This document shows positions 59,661 through 64,000 of a DNA stretch of 64,000 nt, piece after piece. Below the pieces are notes generated by a model. That model searched no databases, was not told the DNA's origin, and was given only the letters and a program-made list of their open reading frames with translations. The stretch lies in NCBI GenBank assembly GCA_031285565.1, contig JAITVY010000021.1:22349-86348 (forward strand), read 5' to 3'. A program made the translations under genes and the position numbers. This DNA is from Tannerella sp. Its GTDB lineage: Bacteria; Bacteroidota; Bacteroidia; Bacteroidales; Tannerellaceae. Each line of letters opens with the position of its first letter. The first letter of the stretch is position 1.

Positions 59661-61865
59661 ATGCTAAAAAAAATCTTATGTTTTGTACTTCTTTTTAGTT
59701 CTTCTTTATTGTCGCAGGCAGAAATTGACCAGAAAGGTAAATGGCTTAGTTTTGAACATACACAAAGTGAGCCTAATTCGTGGTATATCTACCGGAAAGA
59801 TGTGAATTTATCGAATATACCAAAGTCTCTGATTGCACGTATTGCTGTAGATTCAAAATACTGGTTATGGATTAATGATGAACTGGTTGTTTTCGAAGGT
59901 GGTTTGAAACGTGGTCCTGCGCGTAATGCAACTTATTATGATGAGGTGGAGATTGCTCCTTATTTAACTGCCGGAGAGAATACGATCGCTGTATTAGTAT
60001 GGCATTTTGGCCGGAATGGTTTTAGCCATGTTAACAGCGGTATGGCCGGTTTATGGTTTGAGACGATTGCGCCGGGTATAGAGATTGTATCGGATGGTTC
60101 GTGGCAGGGGATGGTTTACAGTGCATATCAGGATACGGATGCTCCACATCCAAACTATCGTTTACCGGAAAGTAATATTCGTTTTGATGCCCGCAAGGAA
60201 CTGATAGGTTGGAATATGAAAGGGTTTACCGGAAATATACGCGGTTCGTTTATTTTTAATGATCCTGCGGATGTGCCTGTAGGGAAGTTGGTAAAACGCC
60301 CAATTCCATTGTGGAAAGATTATGGTTTGAAAAACTATGTGAATATCCGGAAGTCAGCTAATGGTGATACATTATTTTGCCGGTTACCTTATAATTGCCA
60401 TGTTACTCCGTATTTGAAGGTGAGGGCTTCGGAAGGAGTCATGATTGGTATGCAGACGGATAATTATCTGGGGGGCAGTACTCCTAATGTGCGTGCCGAA
60501 TATATAACCCGTGAGGGTGAACAATCTTATGAGAGTCTGGGCTGGATGAACGGGCATGAGGTTTGGTATGTTATCCCTGATGGAGTAGAGGTTTTGGAGG
60601 TGAAGTACCGGGAGACGGGTTACGATACGGAATTTGTGGAGCCGTTCAGATGTGATGTGTCTTTTTATAATGAGCTATGGAAACGATCGGCGCGTACGTT
60701 GTATGTGACGATGCGTGATACATATATGGATTGTCCGGATCGCGAACGTTCACAATGGTGGGGTGATGAGGTAAATGAATTGGGAGAGGCTTTTTATGCC
60801 CTGACACCTTCGTCGTATCAACTGGCATTGAAGGGTATTTATGAACTGATGAACTGGCAACGTACTGACGGTGTGATTTTTTCGCCTACTCCGGCCGGTA
60901 ACTGGAATCGCGAGTTACCGTTACAGATGTTGGCATCTGTGGGTTGGTACGGATTTTATACGCAATATTATTACAGTGCCGACAGTAGTTTTGTGCCTGT
61001 GATTTATGATGGTTTGCATCGTTATTTGCATGAGGTCTGGCAGGTGGATAAAAGCGGATTGGTTATTGAGCGTGCGGGTGACTGGACCTGGGGTGACTGG
61101 GGTGAAAATATCGATATGGGGGTATTGACGAATTGCTGGTATTACCTGGCGCTGAAAGCGGAACATGCGTTTGCTATCCAATTGGGTAAAACAAGTGATG
61201 CGGAAGAAATCCGGCTGATGATGACAAGTATTGAATTGTGTTTTAATACGAAATTTTGGACGGGTACGGCTTATCGTTCGCCCGGATATAAAGGAGAAAC
61301 TGACGACCGGGCACAAGCCATGGCTGTAGTGTCGGGTCTGGCAGGGAAAGATAAATATCCGGCATTGCTGAAAGTTCTGAAAAAGGAGTATCATGCCAGT
61401 CCATATATGGAGAAGTATGTATTGGAAGCGTTGTTTATGATGAATGAACCTGTTTTTGGGTTGGAGCGTATGAAGAAACGATATGAGAAGATGTTGAGTT
61501 ATAAAGAGTATACTACCTTGTTTGAGGGATGGGGAATCGGTGATGAAGGGTTTGGCGGCGGAACGATTAACCATGCATGGAGTGGGGGACCGCTGACGAT
61601 ATTAAGTCAAAAGGTGTGTGGTGTAGAACCGACTTCACCGGGTTTCTGTACTTTCCGGGTGGCTCCACAAATGGGCTCGTTGAAAGAAGCGAGTACTACA
61701 CTTGCCTCAGTAAATGGTGAGATTAAAGTATCTGTTGTGCAAAAAGGACGAAAAATGACTATTGAGGTAAGTGTGCCTGAGGGTACGAGTGCCGAGGTGG
61801 TTTTTCCGAACGGAAAGCCGGTAATGGTTACTTCGGGACAACATATGCTGGAAGGGAGTAACTAA
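59661..61865 (+). CDS. GH78-type alpha-L-rhamnosidase, exported
   Basis: Exported glycosidase of 734 residues (signal MLKKILCFVLLFSSSLLSQA). A jelly-roll domain (about 25-135; WYIYRKDVNLSNIPKSLIARIAVDSKYWLWINDELV) is followed by a second beta domain and an (alpha/alpha)6 barrel (about 335-650). The barrel carries the GH78 signature DCPDRERSQWWGDEVNELGEAF from Asp357; Glu residues here and in FEGWGIGDEGFGGGTINHAWSG (about 620) are the expected acid/base region. A C-terminal beta domain closes the protein. It would free rhamnose for the rhaBAT genes. No lipobox is visible, so it is probably periplasmic. Confidence 0.85.
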   Translation: MLKKILCFVLLFSSSLLSQAEIDQKGKWLSFEHTQSEPNSWYIYRKDVNLSNIPKSLIARIAVDSKYWLWINDELVVFEGGLKRGPARNATYYDEVEIAPYLTAGENTIAVLVWHFGRNGFSHVNSGMAGLWFETIAPGIEIVSDGSWQGMVYSAYQDTDAPHPNYRLPESNIRFDARKELIGWNMKGFTGNIRGSFIFNDPADVPVGKLVKRPIPLWKDYGLKNYVNIRKSANGDTLFCRLPYNCHVTPYLKVRASEGVMIGMQTDNYLGGSTPNVRAEYITREGEQSYESLGWMNGHEVWYVIPDGVEVLEVKYRETGYDTEFVEPFRCDVSFYNELWKRSARTLYVTMRDTYMDCPDRERSQWWGDEVNELGEAFYALTPSSYQLALKGIYELMNWQRTDGVIFSPTPAGNWNRELPLQMLASVGWYGFYTQYYYSADSSFVPVIYDGLHRYLHEVWQVDKSGLVIERAGDWTWGDWGENIDMGVLTNCWYYLALKAEHAFAIQLGKTSDAEEIRLMMTSIELCFNTKFWTGTAYRSPGYKGETDDRAQAMAVVSGLAGKDKYPALLKVLKKEYHASPYMEKYVLEALFMMNEPVFGLERMKKRYEKMLSYKEYTTLFEGWGIGDEGFGGGTINHAWSGGPLTILSQKVCGVEPTSPGFCTFRVAPQMGSLKEASTTLASVNGEIKVSVVQKGRKMTIEVSVPEGTSAEVVFPNGKPVMVTSGQHMLEGSN

Positions 61866-61907
61866 ATGATAGAGTAATTAATAGTAGAATAACTGAATCA
61901 TTAATTT

Positions 61908-64000
61908 ATGAGACAATTCTTATTTTTATTTGGCGGATTGTTGTTAGCCTTTGTAGGGTATGCAGAGAGTCCTGTTATTACAATGAAAACCAATATGGAT
62001 ATTGGTGATAAAATTTATATTGGCATAGTCGGAGATGAATTTTGGGTTGATGGCGCTAAAGAGATTTTGATAGACCCGGAGTCAGGAAAAATAGTATATG
62101 AACTGACTGCTCAAACCATTACTATTGCCGGGAAAGTAAAAAAAATATCTTGCACTGGTAAACTTGTATCTTTGGATGTTTCTTTAAATCCTTATTTAGA
62201 ATTTTTGAGTTGTGGATATAATCAATTAACATCATTGGATTTAACTCAGAATCATAATTTGCGAGAGTTGTATTGTGATAATAACAATTTAACTTCATTA
62301 GATATATCCGGATGTTCGAATCTCGAAACTCTATTTTGTCAGTATAATGAATTGAATTATTTATATTTACATCAGAATGTTGATCTGAAAGTATTGGGTT
62401 GCTATTATAATAATTTGACATCATTAGATGTTTCCGGAAGTCCAGCTCTCGAATCATTTACTTGTTGTTCAAATCAATTGACTTCATTAGATGTCTCCGG
62501 GAATCCGGTTCTTGATTACTTCGACTGTTCTTCTAATCAACTAACCTCATTAGATATATCCGAAAAACCGGTTCTCAAGTATTTAAATTGTTCTTCTAAT
62601 CAATTAACATCATTAAATATTTCCGGCTGTCCAGATATTGAACTTTTATATTGTCGATTTAATCAGTTGACGTCACTAGATATTCCCGGAAGTCCATATG
62701 TCGAATCAATAGATTGTTACTCAAATCAATTGACATCTTTAGATGTTTCCGGCTGTCCGGCTCTTAAAACTTTATCTTGTGATTCTAATCAATTGACATC
62801 GTTGGATGTTTCTGAAAATCTGGTTCTAAAATGGTTATATTGTTCTTTTAATCAATTGACGTCATTAGATATTCCCAGAAGTCCATATGTCGAATCGATA
62901 GTTTGTAGCTCAAATCAATTGACTTCTTTAGATGTTTCCGGCTATCCGGCTCTTAAAACTTTATCTTGTGATTCTAATCAATTGATTTCTTTAGATTTGA
63001 CACATAATGAAAATTTGACAGATTTGAATTTTATTAATAATCAGATAACAACTATCAATTTGTTGAAAAATCTGAGATTGGAAAATATCATGTGTAATGA
63101 TAATCCATTGGAAAGCCTGGATATTTCGAAAAATATAGCCCTTTATAGATTGCTTTGTAACAATACCGGTTTAACATCTCTAGATGTATCGGAATGTTCT
63201 CAATTAACACAACTTTGTTGTGCAGGTAATCAATTGAAAAATATTGATGTGTCAAAGAATACAAAGTTGTTCAATTTTGATTGTAGTACAAATCAGTTAA
63301 CCGATTTAGATGTATCAAAAAATACAGATTTGGGTTATTTTGATTGCAGTTATAATCTAATTAATCATATAGATATATCTGCAAATAAGGAGTTATTTGC
63401 ATTAATTTGTCGTGGTATAGGATTGTCAACGCTTGATTTTTCTAAAAACGAAAGATTGTATTCAATAGATTGTGCAGATAATCAATTAACGGAATTTGAT
63501 TGGTATAAACATTTTAGTTATGTAGATATCAGTAATAATCAGCTTACATCTATAAAAGGTTCCGATATTTCTGCTTTAACAGGATTGGTTTTGTATGGTA
63601 ATAATTTTTCTGCTTGCGGATTGGATTCTCTCTTTCATCAGTTAAAAAATAATGTAGAGGCATTTGAAGAATCATATTATAGAATTTATATAAAAAACGG
63701 AGATGTTACTTTGCCCGGAGCTGACGAATGTCGTGAGTATATTGCAACCGATAAAAACTATAGAGTGATGGATTATAACAGTGGGAATCCTATAAAAATC
63801 AATAACACGGGACGTTATTCATGTGAAGATATTGACATGAGCGTGTCGGATATTGTTGATGCTGGGTTTTTAATATATCCAAATCCTGTTTATGATGAAT
63901 TGTATATTAAGGGGAGTTTAGAAGTAAAATCGGTAGCTGTTTATTCGTTGGCCGGAAAGTTGTGTAAACAGGTACGATTGCCTGAAGGCACAAATAATTA
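61908..64000 (+). CDS. Large LTSLDVS-type leucine-rich-repeat protein with T9SS domain (incomplete)
   Basis: An open frame of 697 codons without a stop in the window. The signal peptide MRQFLFLFGGLLLAFVGYAE is followed by a beta domain (about 20-85) and about twenty 21-residue repeats of the form LTSLDVSGxxxLxxLxCxxNQ (about 85-545), the internalin-like Bacteroidota LRR. A short domain then leads to YPNPVYDELYIKG and VAVYSLAGKL, the start of a type-A T9SS sorting domain; about 20-30 residues lie beyond the window. The protein is probably surface-attached. It begins 42 bases behind the rhamnosidase stop and may belong to the same unit. Confidence 0.85.
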   Translation, partial: MRQFLFLFGGLLLAFVGYAESPVITMKTNMDIGDKIYIGIVGDEFWVDGAKEILIDPESGKIVYELTAQTITIAGKVKKISCTGKLVSLDVSLNPYLEFLSCGYNQLTSLDLTQNHNLRELYCDNNNLTSLDISGCSNLETLFCQYNELNYLYLHQNVDLKVLGCYYNNLTSLDVSGSPALESFTCCSNQLTSLDVSGNPVLDYFDCSSNQLTSLDISEKPVLKYLNCSSNQLTSLNISGCPDIELLYCRFNQLTSLDIPGSPYVESIDCYSNQLTSLDVSGCPALKTLSCDSNQLTSLDVSENLVLKWLYCSFNQLTSLDIPRSPYVESIVCSSNQLTSLDVSGYPALKTLSCDSNQLISLDLTHNENLTDLNFINNQITTINLLKNLRLENIMCNDNPLESLDISKNIALYRLLCNNTGLTSLDVSECSQLTQLCCAGNQLKNIDVSKNTKLFNFDCSTNQLTDLDVSKNTDLGYFDCSYNLINHIDISANKELFALICRGIGLSTLDFSKNERLYSIDCADNQLTEFDWYKHFSYVDISNNQLTSIKGSDISALTGLVLYGNNFSACGLDSLFHQLKNNVEAFEESYYRIYIKNGDVTLPGADECREYIATDKNYRVMDYNSGNPIKINNTGRYSCEDIDMSVSDIVDAGFLIYPNPVYDELYIKGSLEVKSVAVYSLAGKLCKQVRLPEGTNN
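62681..63000 (+). repeat. 189-base internal duplication in the LRR gene
   Basis: The block starting TATTCCCGGAAGTCCATATG at 62681 recurs from 62870 with few changes (TATTCCCAGAAGTCCATATG), an offset of 189 bases or exactly three LRR units. The similarity continues for about 130 bases (GTCGAATC, GGCTCTTAAAACTTTATC) before fading near 63000. Reading frame and repeat phase are kept. Confidence 0.8.

Noticed and set aside
62160..63500. Regular 63-base repeats resembling a CRISPR array
   Set aside because: They are in-frame codons of leucine-rich repeats without unique spacers of constant length; a signal peptide and T9SS domain frame them.

Overview
The window reads as a Bacteroidota chromosome, most likely a Bacteroidales species that has a type IX secretion system. 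The reasons are promoter-like TAnnTTTG elements upstream of many genes, a FecR/ECF-sigma/TonB-receptor unit, BspA-like and LTSLDVS leucine-rich-repeat proteins ending in type-A T9SS sorting domains, AT-rich intergenic DNA, and abundant palindromic intergenic repeats. A Dysgonomonas-like organism would fit, but the species cannot be fixed from the sequence alone. No rRNA, tRNA, CRISPR array, phage or intact insertion sequence was recognised.

Layout. 0-7 kb: lspA, then a rhamnose operon (rhaB, rhaA, rhaT) with a candidate operator, converging on a minus-strand pair (tandem class II aldolase and lipoate ligase). 7-11 kb: a secreted putative glycosidase with a BspA-like T9SS protein, a MITE-like palindrome, and a membrane LytTR regulator. 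11.5-22.9 kb: a long minus-strand operon reading E2, lipoamide dehydrogenase, fused E1, PHP protein, aldolase/short-chain dehydrogenase fusion, zinc alcohol dehydrogenase and a secreted unknown. 23-26.6 kb: an unknown protein, a small outer-membrane barrel, a gene-poor stretch and an alginate-lyase-family lipoprotein. 26.9-33.2 kb: a heterodimeric ABC exporter with its TetR regulator, a methyltransferase-like membrane protein and a membrane AraC regulator. 33.3-39 kb: GNAT, Fur-family regulator with a metal P-type ATPase, thiM-thiE, nudC. 39-51.6 kb: mixed housekeeping and unknown genes, including a CfiA-like B1 metallo-beta-lactamase downstream of a DMT transporter. 51.8-64 kb: an alpha/beta hydrolase, then a regulated sugar locus: GntR, ECF sigma, a small proline-rich lipoprotein, FecR, TonB receptor, GH78-type alpha-L-rhamnosidase and a large LRR/T9SS protein cut by the window end.

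How the genes may work together. The two ends share a rhamnose theme: the GH78 enzyme and TonB receptor could release and import rhamnosides, while RhaT/RhaA/RhaB bring L-rhamnose to rhamnulose-1-phosphate. A dedicated rhaD and an AraC-type rhaR are missing beside rhaBAT. The aldolase step may come from the aldolase/SDR fusion at 14.3-16.3 kb, whose architecture matches known rhamnulose-phosphate aldolase/lactaldehyde dehydrogenase fusions. That fusion sits in one operon with a complete lipoate-dependent 2-oxoacid dehydrogenase, an unusual pairing that, with a lipoate ligase and second aldolase 8 kb away, is the most interesting metabolic system here. Several well-formed candidate operators were found by eye: upstream of rhaB, at the TetR and ABC promoters, ahead of the metal ATPase, and upstream of the GntR gene.
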